A stretch of DNA of 64,000 bases from JAIOQJ01 sp963718635 (GTDB lineage: Bacteria > Planctomycetota > Planctomycetia > Gemmatales > Gemmataceae): the NCBI GenBank assembly GCA_963718635.1, contig OY970367.1, forward strand, positions 1,426,001 through 1,490,000, written 5' to 3'. The stretch's first letter is position 1; the number at the start of each line of letters is the position of its first letter. Both the position numbers and the translations under genes were made by a program. The notes below the pieces were generated by a model. The model ran no database searches and was not told where the DNA came from. It worked only from the letters and a program-made list of their open reading frames with translations. This document shows, piece after piece, positions 44,078-53,378 of the stretch.

Positions 44078-46482
44078 ATGCGGTTTACGTTGTTGCTTCT
44101 CCTGTTGAGCGCTGTCGTTTCGAAAGCGGAGCCGATCCGCTTTCAACGCGATGTGTTGCCGATCCTTTCCAATCACTGTTTCAAATGCCACGGGCCTGAC
44201 CTGAAGAAGGCCGGGCTCGATCTGCAATCATTTGCCGGCGCTACGGGCAAACTGGAATCGGGCGCCGTTCCCATTGTTCCCGGCAAGGCAGCCGAAAGCG
44301 AACTACTGAAGCGCGTCGCCAGTAGAGGCGACGACCGCATGCCGCCCAAGGGCGCCCCATTGAAGCCGGCACAAATTGCCACCTTGCAAGCGTGGGTCGA
44401 GCAAGGCGCCAAGTACGAAGAGCATTGGGCTTATGTGAAGCCGGTGAAGCCCGCACCACCGGCGGTGAAAAACGGCGCTTGGGTCCGCAATCCCATCGAC
44501 GCCTTCGCGCTGGCCCGCATGGAAGCGGAAGGTCTAGCGCCGCGCCGGAAGCCGAGGCGCCCATGCTTCTACGGCGTCTGTCGCTCGACTTGACCGGCCT
44601 GCCGCCAACGTTGCCCGAACTGGATAAATTTCTCCTTGAGTATGCCGCATCACCGCAAGCCGCTTACGAAAAGGCCGTCGATCGTTTGCTGCAATCGCAC
44701 CATTACGGCGAGCATATGGCACGCTGGTGGCTCGACATGGCCCGCTATGCCGACACCAATGGCTATGAAAAAGATGACCGCCGAAGCATTTGGCCCTATC
44801 GGGATTGGGTGATCGATGCCTTCAATCGCGATATGCCCTTCGATCAATTCACCATCGAACAAATAGCCGGCGATTTGATCCCGAACGCGACTCTTCAGCA
44901 AAAGATCGCGACCGGCTTTCATCGCAATACGATGGTGAACAACGAAGGGGGCGCGGATGATGAAGAGTTCCGCGTCGCCGCAGTGGTCGATCGCGTCAGC
45001 ACGACCATGTCCGTCTGGATGGGCTCAACCTTCAACTGCTGCCAGTGCCATAATCACAAGTATGATCCGTTCACTCAAAAAGAGTTCTATCGCCTCTACG
45101 CGTTCTTCAACCAAGCGGCCGATCATCGGCGCAGCAACTTACCGGAGATTCCCGTTCCCACTGCTGACGAAGAAGAGCGCAAGGCGACATCGCGTTTGAA
45201 GGCGGCCAGCAAAGCAATCGTACTACTGGGGACGAACAACCTCGCCCGCGCTGCACTGGTAAAGCCGGTCAACGAACAAATCGTGTCATTGCAAAAGCTG
45301 ATGGGGGGCATCAAGCCGGCGACAACTTTGGTGATGCAAGAATTGCCCAAGGGACGCGAAACCTTCATCCAAATACGAGGAAACCACAAGAATCCGGGTG
45401 AAAAAGTCTCGGCCGGCACGCCTGCCAAACTGCATGGCCTGGTTGTTGGCGGGCGACGCGACGGCAATCGGCTCGACCTGGCCCGCTGGTTGGTGTCGTC
45501 GGAGAACCCGCTGGTAGGCCGGGTAACGATGAACCGACTCTGGGCACGCATCTTCGGTAAAGGCATCGTCGAGACCAGCGAAGACTTCGGCATCCAGGGC
45601 GATCTCCCTACCCATCCAGAGTTGCTCGATTACTTGGCCACGGAGCTAGTTGATAATCGTTGGAGCTTGAAAGCGATGCAAAAGCAATTGGTCATGTCGG
45701 CGACGTATCGACAATCTTCTGAAATGCGGAATGCGGAGTTCGGAATGCGGAATTCGGCAGAAATTCGGAATGCGGAATTCGGAATTCGGAATGAAAACAA
45801 TAAAAGCGAAGTGTCTGCTGCCATTCCGCATTCCACATTCCGCATTCCGCATTTCACAAGACGTGTACGCCTTGATGCCGAGACGGTGCGCGACAATGCC
45901 TTGGCGATCAGTGGTCTGCTCAATCGAAAAATCGGTGGGCCAAGCGTCTTCCCGTTTCAACCCGAGGGCGTTTGGAGCAATCCCTACAGCGGAGATAAAT
46001 GGAACTTGAGCGAAAACGGCAACCAGTATCGCCGTGGGCTTTACACCTTCTGGCGGCGTACCGCGCCCTATGCCGCCTTCATGGCCTTCGACGCGCCAAG
46101 CCGAGAAATCAGTTGCGAACGCCGACCACGGTCGAATACGCCGTTACAGGCTTTAGCTACACTCAACGATCGATCGTTCGTCGAATGTGCCAATGCCCTT
46201 GCCCGACGCATGATGGTGGAAGCGAAGGCCGAAGAGACTGCCCGCGTAGAGCATGGCTTCCGTCTCTGCGTGTGCCGACGGCCGACGACTGAGGAGAGCG
46301 TTGCCTTGATCGCGCTGTATCGCGAGTCACTTGAGCAATATCGCAAAGATGCCGTATCCGCTAACAAACTGGCGTTCGTACTTGGAGCGCCGAAGACGGA
46401 GCTAGACATTGCCGAACTAGCCGCCTGGACGGTCGTCGGCAATGTGCTGCTGAACTTGGATGAGACGATCACGAAGGAGTGA
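44078..46482 (+). CDS. Planctomycete cytochrome c / DUF1549 / DUF1553 protein, one frameshift
   Basis: A typical large planctomycete export protein. After a signal peptide (LLLLLLSAVVSKAEP) comes the cytochrome-c-like domain with heme motif CFKCH in LSNHCFKCHGPDLKKAG. DUF1549 follows (LLRRLSLDLTGLPPTLPEL, HMARWWLDMARYADTNGYE) and then DUF1553 (NRLWARIFGKGIVETSEDFG, SREISCERRPRSNTPLQALA). The frame breaks near 44541; one missing G restores EGLAPAPEAEAPMLLRRL. At 45720-45859 a GAATTCCGCA repeat is inserted in frame, replacing the usual region before RRVRLDAETVRDNALAISGL. The usual DUF1501 partner gene is not next to it. Confidence 0.88.
45720..45859. repeat. GAATTCCGCA palindromic repeat inserted in a coding sequence
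   Basis: About 140 bases of ATGCGGAATTCGG-type units and their inverted copies are inserted in frame in the DUF1549/DUF1553 gene. They encode EMRNAEFGMRN, IRNAEFGIRN and IPHSTFRIPHF. The two halves are complementary and could fold into a hairpin in the mRNA. The frame is kept without a stop. Confidence 0.9.
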
Positions 46483-46577
46483 TAAAACGGCAAGCGGCTA
46501 GCGCCAAAACGACAGGTTTCAAGCCTAAAGCGCCAGCGAAGAAACAGTGAACTCTTCGCTTCCAGTATGCAAACATC

Positions 46578-47783
46578 TTACTTCGCCACCCGGAAGCAAC
46601 TCCACTTCTTATCGTCGCGGGCATAGAACCGACCATCTGCCAGAGCCGGCGCTGCCCGCACTTTGGAATCGAATAAGCGGGCGCGACCTAATTCCTTGTA
46701 ATCCGTAAGCGATTGATCAATCAGGACCAAGTCGCCATTCTCAACCATCGCCAATAGGACTCCGTCCGCGGCAATCAACGACGCAGCGCCGAAGCCGGCT
46801 TTAGTCCAAAGAACCTTGCCCGTTTTCCACTCGACGCAGCGCAGGCGCGGGCCAGCCTCTTGGCGGCCGTCGACTCCATAGAGATGCTCTTTCACCAACA
46901 CCGGCGTGTTGTAATGACACGAGAGGCTTTCATCGTTCTTCCAAACTTCGCTCAGCTCGCCTTTGGCGGCTTCCAGCAAAATGGCGCCCGTTCCGTACGA
47001 AGTGGTCAGGAAAATCTGGTTGCCCGAGACAATCGGCGAGGCGGCATTCACCGATGCGTTGATGCGCGGCCTCCACGGGTGCTCGTAGCGCACCTCACCC
47101 TTGTCCGGCTTTAGCGCCAACAGGCCTTGGCGTGTGAAGAAAATGGCTAGTTCTTCGTCGTTGATTTTCGCCAGAATTGGCGACGAGTAGCTGACGCCCT
47201 GATCGGTCGCTTTCCAAAGTTCCTTGCCCGTCGCCGGGTCAAAGGCCACTACGCCCGCGCCCTTGGCGCCAACGTTGATCAGTAATTTCCCCCCGGCCAG
47301 CATCGGCGATGTTGCGATGCCAAAGAATCCCTTGGGAGGCTGATACTCCTTGACCAGATCTTTACGCCAAACCAGTTCGCCTTTAGCAAGGTCGAATGCT
47401 GAAAGCTGCCCATCCGCGCCGAGCGTGAAGACTCTACCGTCCGCGATCAAAGGGGTCGAGCGCGGCCCGTCGTCGAAATTAAAATCGTCCGTGTAGCGCG
47501 TATGATATTTTGTCTTCCACTTCTCTTTGCCGGTAGCGGTATCGACGCATTCGACCACATCGTCGTCATCTACGCGATGAAACAAGATGCAGTTTTCTCC
47601 GGCTACGACGGGGCCGCTCCAGCCTGAACCTGCCTTCTTCTGCCAAAGCGGTTCCGGTCCCTTCTCCGGCCACGAGCGGGCGATACCCTGCTCCAATGAA
47701 AGACCATTGCGTTGCGGCCCCATGTATTGCGGCCAATCGGCGGCGATGGTCAACAGAGCGCCGAGCAAAAGCCATCCGCGCAT
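46578..47783 (-). CDS. Secreted PQQ-type beta-propeller protein
   Basis: A 401-residue protein with a short signal peptide (MRGWLLLGALLTIAADWPQY) and six or more WD-like PQQ repeats (TGKEKWKTKYHTRY, KGELVWRKDLVKEY, ATGKELWKATDQGVSY, WKTGKVLWTKAGFGAA). Such proteins act outside the cytoplasm as scaffold or enzyme domains. The catalytic residues of PQQ alcohol dehydrogenases are not evident. ATG 47783 has AAGGA upstream; an in-frame start 13 codons earlier would spoil the signal peptide. It is similar in layout to the protein at 58419-59714. Confidence 0.85.
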   Translation of the reverse strand: MRGWLLLGALLTIAADWPQYMGPQRNGLSLEQGIARSWPEKGPEPLWQKKAGSGWSGPVVAGENCILFHRVDDDDVVECVDTATGKEKWKTKYHTRYTDDFNFDDGPRSTPLIADGRVFTLGADGQLSAFDLAKGELVWRKDLVKEYQPPKGFFGIATSPMLAGGKLLINVGAKGAGVVAFDPATGKELWKATDQGVSYSSPILAKINDEELAIFFTRQGLLALKPDKGEVRYEHPWRPRINASVNAASPIVSGNQIFLTTSYGTGAILLEAAKGELSEVWKNDESLSCHYNTPVLVKEHLYGVDGRQEAGPRLRCVEWKTGKVLWTKAGFGAASLIAADGVLLAMVENGDLVLIDQSLTDYKELGRARLFDSKVRAAPALADGRFYARDDKKWSCFRVAK

Positions 47784-48159
47784 GGGAGCATCCTTCTGGT
47801 GAAGAGGGGCATTTGTATCCAACTCATACTAGCAAATTCTGGGCATGGCCTTTGCGTTCAGAGCGGGTCGTCACCCGCGAGGTAGAGCCTTGACGACCCA
47901 TTACGCGGCAGAGCCGCGTAACGAGATAAAAGCCGCTTAGCGAGATGAGGCTGCAAATGGGGAAATTCATCTTTTTTCCATCGACACCTCGGTTGCAGCA
48001 CGCGAACAACCCTTACGACCGTCACTCGCCGACTTCCCTTCGCGCTTCCGCTCAGTTTCCCGCTGGTTCAGAGCCTGCATAGGCGTTAATCTGAACGGAT
48101 AGCCGTTTCACTTGGTCGCGTACTACTACTTGGGCAAACGCGGTTGCCGTCGAGGTCTC
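47784..48159. other. Divergent intergenic region
   Basis: No gene is credible in this gap between the divergent PQQ-propeller and GspE/PilB genes. A small palindrome (TTACGCGGCAGAGCCGCGTAA near 47900) is present. Promoters for both genes must lie here. Confidence 0.45.
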
Positions 48160-49866
48160 ATGTCGTTCTTATTGCAGCGTTTGCGTGAAAAGGCCAAGCT
48201 CTCCGACTCGGAGTACCACAGGGGCGAGGAAGCGATTGCGCTCGCGCCCGACCGGCCGCCGCACGAAATCCTCATCGAAAAAGGAATCGCCAAAGAAGAC
48301 ATGGTTCTGACCGTGCTCGCCGAGGCGATGGGTCTGGAACTGGTCGATCTGAGTCAGGCGGTGGTCAGTGCGGAAACCGTTGCCGTTATGCCGAGCAAGC
48401 TGGTGCATCGCAAGAATTTGATGCCCATTTCGCGCGAGAACGGCACGCTGACGGTGGCGACCGGCGATCCCTTTGACGTTTATGCGCTCGATGAATTGCA
48501 GACGCTTACCGGGTTGAACATCTATCCCGTGCTCGCCAGCCCGCGTGAGATAGCCAGGCTCATCAAGCAGCATTTCGGCGTCGGCGGCGACACCGTCACC
48601 CAGATGATCAAAGAGCGCGATGAGATCGAGCTGCTTGACAAAATCGAGACCGACGACAGTGAATTGGCCAAGCAAGCGCAGGAAGCCTCGGTGGTCAAAC
48701 TCGTCAACGAAATTCTTATTGAAGCCGCCAATGAACGGGCCAGTGATATCCATGTCGAGCCGGAAGAAACGAGCCTGCGCATCCGCTATCGCATCGATGG
48801 CCTATTGCAAACGCAGATGCTGCCGCCGGAGATTAACCGCTTCGCCAGCGCCATCATCAGCCGTATCAAGATCATGGCTCGGCTGAACATCGCCGAGAAA
48901 CGGCTGCCGCAAGACGGGCGCATCAAGATGCGTGTGCAGGGGCGCGAGATCGATGTTCGCGTATCGATCATCCCGATGATCCACGGCGAAGGGATCGTCA
49001 TGCGTCTGCTCGATAAGGGGCGCATGGTCTTCAACCTCGCCAACGTCGGCATGCTGGAGGATGTGCATAAGACCTTCAAAAAACTGATCGACCTGCCGCA
49101 CGGAATTGTGCTCGTCACCGGCCCGACCGGTTCCGGCAAATCGACCACGCTCTACTCAGCGCTCAACGAAATCAAGGATGAAACGCTAAAGATCATCACG
49201 GTGGAAGACCCCGTCGAGTATCAGCAGGGCGGCATTAGCCAGATTCAAACGCACACAAAAATCGGCCTCTCCTTCGCCAATGCCCTACGCAGCATTTTGC
49301 GGCACGACCCCGATGTGATTCTGATCGGTGAAATGCGCGATCTGGAGACGGCCGAAGCCGCCATTCAAGCTTCGCTCACGGGGCACTTGGTCTTCTCGAC
49401 GCTGCACACGAACGATGCCCCCAGTTCGTTCACCCGCATGATCGATATGGGCGTCGAGCCGTTCCTGGTTGCTAGCACCGTCGAAGGGGTGATGGCCCAA
49501 CGACTCGTGCGGACCATTTGTGCTGACTGCAAAACCGAATGGAAGATCGAAGCGAAAGAGATCCCCGACGACTTCCCGGGTCGCGATGTGCTGAACAACA
49601 CTCATCCAACGCTATGGCGCGGCGCCGGCTGCAAATCGTGCCGCAACACGGGCTTCCGGGGCCGTACGGGCATCCACGAATTGATGGTGAACAACGACGC
49701 CATGAAAGAGATGGTAATGCAACGCGTGAACGCGCAGATCATCCGCAAGTCCGCGCTGATGAACGGCATGATCACCCTGCGAGCGGACGGCTGGCGCAAA
49801 GTGCTAAAGGGCTCGACGACCATTGACGAGGTGGCGCGCGTGACGGCGGGCGACATTATTATGTGA
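48160..49866 (+). CDS. GspE/PilB-family secretion/pilus assembly ATPase
   Basis: A 568-residue type II secretion or type IV pilus extension ATPase. The N-terminal MshEN domain is about 1-150; the ATPase core has KRLPQDGRIKMRVQGREIDV, Walker A VLVTGPTGSGKSTTLYSALN near 321, the Asp box ITVEDPVEYQQGGISQ, Walker B ALRSILRHDPDVILIGEMRD, and the His box TGHLVFSTLHTND. A zinc-binding tetracysteine (CADC...CKSC) follows near 455-510. ATG 48160 with GAGGT upstream is chosen; an in-frame start 16 codons upstream is less likely. The usual pilC/gspF partners are not in the window. Confidence 0.9.
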   Translation: MSFLLQRLREKAKLSDSEYHRGEEAIALAPDRPPHEILIEKGIAKEDMVLTVLAEAMGLELVDLSQAVVSAETVAVMPSKLVHRKNLMPISRENGTLTVATGDPFDVYALDELQTLTGLNIYPVLASPREIARLIKQHFGVGGDTVTQMIKERDEIELLDKIETDDSELAKQAQEASVVKLVNEILIEAANERASDIHVEPEETSLRIRYRIDGLLQTQMLPPEINRFASAIISRIKIMARLNIAEKRLPQDGRIKMRVQGREIDVRVSIIPMIHGEGIVMRLLDKGRMVFNLANVGMLEDVHKTFKKLIDLPHGIVLVTGPTGSGKSTTLYSALNEIKDETLKIITVEDPVEYQQGGISQIQTHTKIGLSFANALRSILRHDPDVILIGEMRDLETAEAAIQASLTGHLVFSTLHTNDAPSSFTRMIDMGVEPFLVASTVEGVMAQRLVRTICADCKTEWKIEAKEIPDDFPGRDVLNNTHPTLWRGAGCKSCRNTGFRGRTGIHELMVNNDAMKEMVMQRVNAQIIRKSALMNGMITLRADGWRKVLKGSTTIDEVARVTAGDIIM

Positions 49867-49990
49867 GGAGGAATGCAGGAAACCTCGCGAAAACAAGTTG
49901 CCGATCAGACGCCGCTGCGAAAGGAGACACTTATCTTCGCGCACGCACTGAATCCGCGCTGAAAGCCTAAATGAAGGATTACGCTGTCGA

Positions 49991-50605
49991 TCACGTCGGT
50001 TGCAAGAACCAGACTTTCGGAGGACAAGTCACACAGTCCGCGACGACAGCAGGCCGAATCTCGTCTAGATCGCCCTGCGTTGGCCCCCACTTTTCCGCGA
50101 TGAGCTTCAGACATTCTTCAAAGCTTTTTCCCTCTTCAGCGGCGTCGATCAGCTCATCGGCGTAGTCCGGAACGAAAATGATTCCAGTCACTCCAAAGGC
50201 CCGGGCTATCGACAAGAATGCGGCGCGGTGAACCTCACGCAAGGGCGGAATTGTTATGAATCCTCGCCATCGCGCACTCGCGAATATTTCGGCGACGTTG
50301 GAACAAAATCGAATGCTTATCCGGCCTGGGCCCGAGAACCACAAATGGTCTTTTAGATATTTACCTTCGCCTTTTTTCCACGCAACAAACCGGTCAGGCT
50401 CATAGTCGGAGGAGTTACCGCGCCAGTACTCTTCTACAGCGCGGCAAGCTGGTGTTGTCGTTTCGAGGATGCGAAGGATGGCATTGGGGTGCCCGTCGAC
50501 TTCGTCCGAGTGGTGGTAGTCGATGAAACCACAAGTTCGAGTGCCCACCGCGCGAAACCTCCGCCGCTGAACCTCGCGGCTTACCTCGCGCCGAGCGCGC
50601 GGCAT
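49991..50605 (-). CDS. Hypothetical protein
   Basis: A 204-residue soluble protein beginning MPRARREVSREVQRRRFRAV. GGAGG lies 6 bases upstream of the ATG, which supports expression. Segments that stand out are GTRTCGFIDYHHSDEVDGHP, KYLKDHLWFSGPGRISIRFC and AFGVTGIIFVPDYADELIDA. No signal peptide, membrane segment or known catalytic motif is seen. It lies downstream of the HigBA/nucleotidyltransferase operon in the same orientation (163-bp gap), so it may belong to the same accessory block. The function is unknown. Confidence 0.7.
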   Translation of the reverse strand: MPRARREVSREVQRRRFRAVGTRTCGFIDYHHSDEVDGHPNAILRILETTTPACRAVEEYWRGNSSDYEPDRFVAWKKGEGKYLKDHLWFSGPGRISIRFCSNVAEIFASARWRGFITIPPLREVHRAAFLSIARAFGVTGIIFVPDYADELIDAAEEGKSFEECLKLIAEKWGPTQGDLDEIRPAVVADCVTCPPKVWFLQPT

Positions 50606-50768
50606 CTAGTCCTCCGTTGACCTAACACGGCTTTCGATCGATACCGAGTGATCGCGCTCCAGCATGTTTTGCTGCGAGCGTTACTCAACCCGCCAAATGT
50701 TGAAAATCTCTCAGCGCCAGTCAATTAACCGAACTCGCCATCTTCGTCCGGCGCCTCGATCTCGCGCA

Positions 50769-51317
50769 TCACCACCTCCGCCCATGTAGCCAGTACTTCT
50801 TCTCCCACCCTTGCCCCACTAGCCGATCACACACCGGCCCCTTCAAAGTTTTCAACTCCGGGAAGGTCAAAAACAGCAAGCCCAAGTCGCGCCAGTCCGT
50901 TCCTCCCTTCGGCTGGTTGCGCCGGTGGTGATAGGCCCGCACTTTCCCTGCAATCAATTCCACCGGCGTCACCGTCAACACCTCGGCAAGACGCTGCGCT
51001 GATGGCAACTCCCCAACCGACCGGACATCGACGAGATGCCGATTCTTCGGTTTGAGGATTTGATATATCCGATATCCAAGCCCATCTTTAACTTCACGGA
51101 CACGAAGGGCCATATGAAAACGGCTGCCCAGGTGATTGCATAGCTCCGCTGCGAACTGCTCGGCCTGCACTGCCACGACATCGACGTCCTGGGTCATGCG
51201 CGGCTCCGCCGTGTACGCATTGACCGCGTGGGCGCCGAACAAGACGACATCGTCACGGCCGCGCAGATACTCCAGCACCGCTTGATGGATGCTTGCTAGC
51301 GGCGCCGGTTCGCGCAT
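50769..51317 (-). CDS. Nucleotidyltransferase-like protein (AbiEii-like)
   Basis: A 182-residue protein with a nucleotidyltransferase fold of the AbiEii/MNT type. The core DDVVLFGAHAVNAYTAEPRM is followed by TQDVDVVAVQAEQFAAEL, with the DxD catalytic pair. The C-terminal part has LTVTPVELIAGKVRAYHHRR. AGGAG lies 7 bases upstream of ATG 51317; a longer frame starting at 51434 overlaps higA and is rejected. It follows higA by 82 bp in the same orientation. AbiEii-type enzymes are toxins of type IV toxin-antitoxin systems, but here no AbiEi-like partner is seen; whether it acts with HigBA is open. Confidence 0.75.
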   Translation of the reverse strand: MREPAPLASIHQAVLEYLRGRDDVVLFGAHAVNAYTAEPRMTQDVDVVAVQAEQFAAELCNHLGSRFHMALRVREVKDGLGYRIYQILKPKNRHLVDVRSVGELPSAQRLAEVLTVTPVELIAGKVRAYHHRRNQPKGGTDWRDLGLLFLTFPELKTLKGPVCDRLVGQGWEKKYWLHGRRW

Positions 51318-51399
51318 GGCGAACTCCTGAAAGGTAAGCGTTCCCTCTCCAAAGATGAAAAGTTCCTGATTCACGTTTCCGGCCTCCTTTTCGAGCCGG

Positions 51400-51981
51400 T
51401 CAATGACTTTGTAACACGCTATCCCCATTGCCATTCGCGGAATTTTCTAAATCCGCGCCTTCGCCCCACGGCTGACGGGTGCGCGCCTCGACCCATGCGG
51501 GACTGCCTTGGCTTGGGGCGCAGTCGTTCTGCGCGGCGCGTTGCGGCTTTCCCCGCCGGGCTGGCTCGGTCGCCGGTAAGAAAACCGCCGGGCTGACGTT
51601 GAACATCGCCGCGAGAACGCTCATTTGTTCGGGAGTCGGCCTCCGCTTGCCCGACATCAGGGCGGACACGGTGGATGGGACGATTCCGGACCGCTGCGCG
51701 ATCACAGTTCCGCTCAACCCGTTGACGTCGGCCAGCTCACGAAGCACTTCAGCAGGAGTGGCATCAGGAATTGAGTGGTGTTCACTCTCGTAGGCGTGAA
51801 TCAGAGTGGACAAGGTGTCCAAGTAGGCTTCCTCCCCGGCATCTAGTTCTCGAGTGAGCAAGTTGTCCAAGGTAGACAGCGCGTTGGCTAGGTCGTCGTC
51901 GTTCGCGATGCGCAGCAGAGGGAACCGACGGACCAGCTGGAAGTACCTATTCAGCGTCGGTCGGCGGGTGGTCGTGGGCAT
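51400..51981 (-). CDS. higA: HigA-type HTH antitoxin
   Basis: A 193-residue antitoxin. The region of about 50-145 is a HigA-like arrangement (YLDTLSTLIHAYESEHHS, then ADVNGLSGTVIAQRSGIVPS and STVSALMSGKRRPTPEQM) with an HTH XRE domain of the sort that binds operator palindromes. The C-terminal 50 residues are low complexity and basic/polar. It starts 4 bases after the end of higB, whose end carries the GGAGG ribosome site. The operators lie at 52386-52430, so HigA probably represses the operon. Confidence 0.88.
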   Translation of the reverse strand: MPTTTRRPTLNRYFQLVRRFPLLRIANDDDLANALSTLDNLLTRELDAGEEAYLDTLSTLIHAYESEHHSIPDATPAEVLRELADVNGLSGTVIAQRSGIVPSTVSALMSGKRRPTPEQMSVLAAMFNVSPAVFLPATEPARRGKPQRAAQNDCAPSQGSPAWVEARTRQPWGEGADLENSANGNGDSVLQSH

Positions 51982-51984
51982 GGG

Positions 51985-52338
51985 TCAAGTCCTCCATTTC
52001 AAGAGCGATTTCATCGTGCGACGGGGAGGCGGCCTATGGCAGCCGCAGTCGGCCTGCCACCGCTCTTGCTCGTCGTACTCGGCATGGGTCATGATGCGAA
52101 GAACGAACACAGTACGGATTGGGTATCGCACGCGGGCAACCAGACGGTACTTGTTCCCGGCGATGTTGAACACCACGCAATTACCGACCGCGCTCGCGTT
52201 CCCGAATGTTGCTCGCACCTCAGCGAAGTTTGCCCAGTCGGCCGCCAATACAGCCTTGTACCAAACTCGTAGTGAGGTTTCTGCATCAGGATGGATCATC
52301 CAGAAATCTCGCAATCGGCTGAAGGCGATCACAACCAA
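51985..52338 (-). CDS. higB: HigB-type mRNA interferase toxin
   Basis: A 117-residue HigB (RelE/ParE superfamily) ribosome-dependent RNase toxin. The motifs are VVIAFSRLRDFWMIHPDAET, VRATFGNASAVGNCVVFNIA, GNKYRLVARVRYPIRTVFVL and RIMTHAEYDEQERW, the typical family order. The start is a TTG at 52338 with GGAGAG 8 bases upstream; the frame can be extended to a TTG at 52392, but that codon lies inside an operator palindrome. The toxin-first order, HigB then HigA, is the known arrangement for this family. Confidence 0.88.
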   Translation of the reverse strand: MVVIAFSRLRDFWMIHPDAETSLRVWYKAVLAADWANFAEVRATFGNASAVGNCVVFNIAGNKYRLVARVRYPIRTVFVLRIMTHAEYDEQERWQADCGCHRPPPRRTMKSLLKWRT

Positions 52339-52385
52339 GGGGACAGCTCTCCGTAAGCAGGTATCGGCTATAGAATAGATGATAC

Positions 52386-52400
52386 TTCGCAAAATGCGAA
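52386..52400. promoter_or_regulatory. higBA operator palindrome 1
   Basis: The perfect 15-base palindrome TTCGCAAAATGCGAA (arms TTCGCA and TGCGAA around AAA) lies 48 bases upstream of the higB start. It is identical to operator 2. The spacing of exactly 30 bases between centres places the two on the same helix face. Confidence 0.85.
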
Positions 52401-52415
52401 ATTACAAGAGGGGAA

Positions 52416-52430
52416 TTCGCAAAATGCGAA
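52416..52430. promoter_or_regulatory. higBA operator palindrome 2
   Basis: A second perfect copy of TTCGCAAAATGCGAA. Two such sites upstream of higBA fit cooperative binding by two HigA dimers (inference from family knowledge). Confidence 0.85.
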
Positions 52431-52556
52431 TATGCAGCAGGACAAACATACGCAGTTTAAAGGTCGCTGCCGAGCAAAGCTCATCTTCGGCCGAGAGTCT
52501 GCGTGCTAACGAATGCGGCTATATCGAACTGTCTTAGTGATTTATGAAGCGACCAC

Positions 52557-53378
52557 CTAACTCCGCTGGTTAGCCCGAATCGAGTTGGCCATCTCATCGT
52601 GCAGGTGCGCATTGGTTGCCAAGATATCGGGTAGAAATGGGTCCAACGGCGAGCCGTCGGCACGACTCACCTGACCACCTGCTTCAACCACGAGAGCAAC
52701 GCCAGCGGCGATATCCCAGACGAAATTATCGAATGCCCAATAGGCATCAAATCGGCCGGCGGCGACGTAAGCGAGATTTAACGCGGTCGAGCCCGTGCGT
52801 CTTAAGGCCTGCGCCTGATAAGAGAAAGCTCGCCACATGGTCAAGTTGCGTTCTTGGGCATCGGGATTAGGAGGAAAGCCGGTCGAGATCAATCCCTCGC
52901 GGAGGGTTGATACCGCGCTCACACGCATCGGTTGGCCGTTCAAGCTTGCCCCTTGGCCTTTCGCTGCCGAGAACATTTCATCCTGGCGCGGATCGTAGAT
53001 GATGCCGACCACTAATTCGCCCGCCGCCATCAGGCCGATCGAAACACAGTAGGCCGGCACGTCGTGAACGTAGTTGGCGGTTCCATCGAGCGGATCGACA
53101 ATCCAGGTCGGCGGCGCATCAACGGCCAAGCGACCCTTCGTAGCGCCCGGCGTATCCTCTTCGCCCAGAAAGCCATGACTAGGAAACTGACTTTGCAGAT
53201 AAGAATGGATCGCCTTCTGGGCGGCGTAGTCGGCATCGGTCACCAAGTCGGCCCGGCCCTTTTCGCGCACCGAGAACTTGGTGCGCCATGCCTCTAGCTC
53301 CGCTGCTCCATGGCGGGCGGCTTCCTCGGCCGTGCGCCGCCATGCTTGCCGTTCTTCCTGCGTTGTCTGCTCAATCAT
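52557..53378 (-). CDS. Inositol monophosphatase-family enzyme
   Basis: A 273-residue protein of the inositol monophosphatase/SuhB/CysQ family. The metal sites are LGEEDT near 75, WIVDPLDGTANYVHDVPAYC (DPLDGT) and FDNFVWDIAAGVALVVEAGG, with the WD of the second motif. These are the full catalytic residues for Mg-dependent phosphomonoesterase activity. Which substrate (inositol phosphate or PAP) cannot be told. ATG 53378 is chosen; an in-frame start at 53387 is possible. It overlaps the preceding gene by 8 bases (translational coupling). Confidence 0.88.
   Translation of the reverse strand: MIEQTTQEERQAWRRTAEEAARHGAAELEAWRTKFSVREKGRADLVTDADYAAQKAIHSYLQSQFPSHGFLGEEDTPGATKGRLAVDAPPTWIVDPLDGTANYVHDVPAYCVSIGLMAAGELVVGIIYDPRQDEMFSAAKGQGASLNGQPMRVSAVSTLREGLISTGFPPNPDAQERNLTMWRAFSYQAQALRRTGSTALNLAYVAAGRFDAYWAFDNFVWDIAAGVALVVEAGGQVSRADGSPLDPFLPDILATNAHLHDEMANSIRANQRS

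Noticed and set aside
51318..51434. Upstream extension of the nucleotidyltransferase gene
   Set aside because: It overlaps higA and the ATG at 51317 has an ideal AGGAG site.
52339..52392. Longer higB start at a TTG in an operator palindrome
   Set aside because: It lies inside the operator and the family sequence begins after the TTG at 52338, which has a GGAGAG site.
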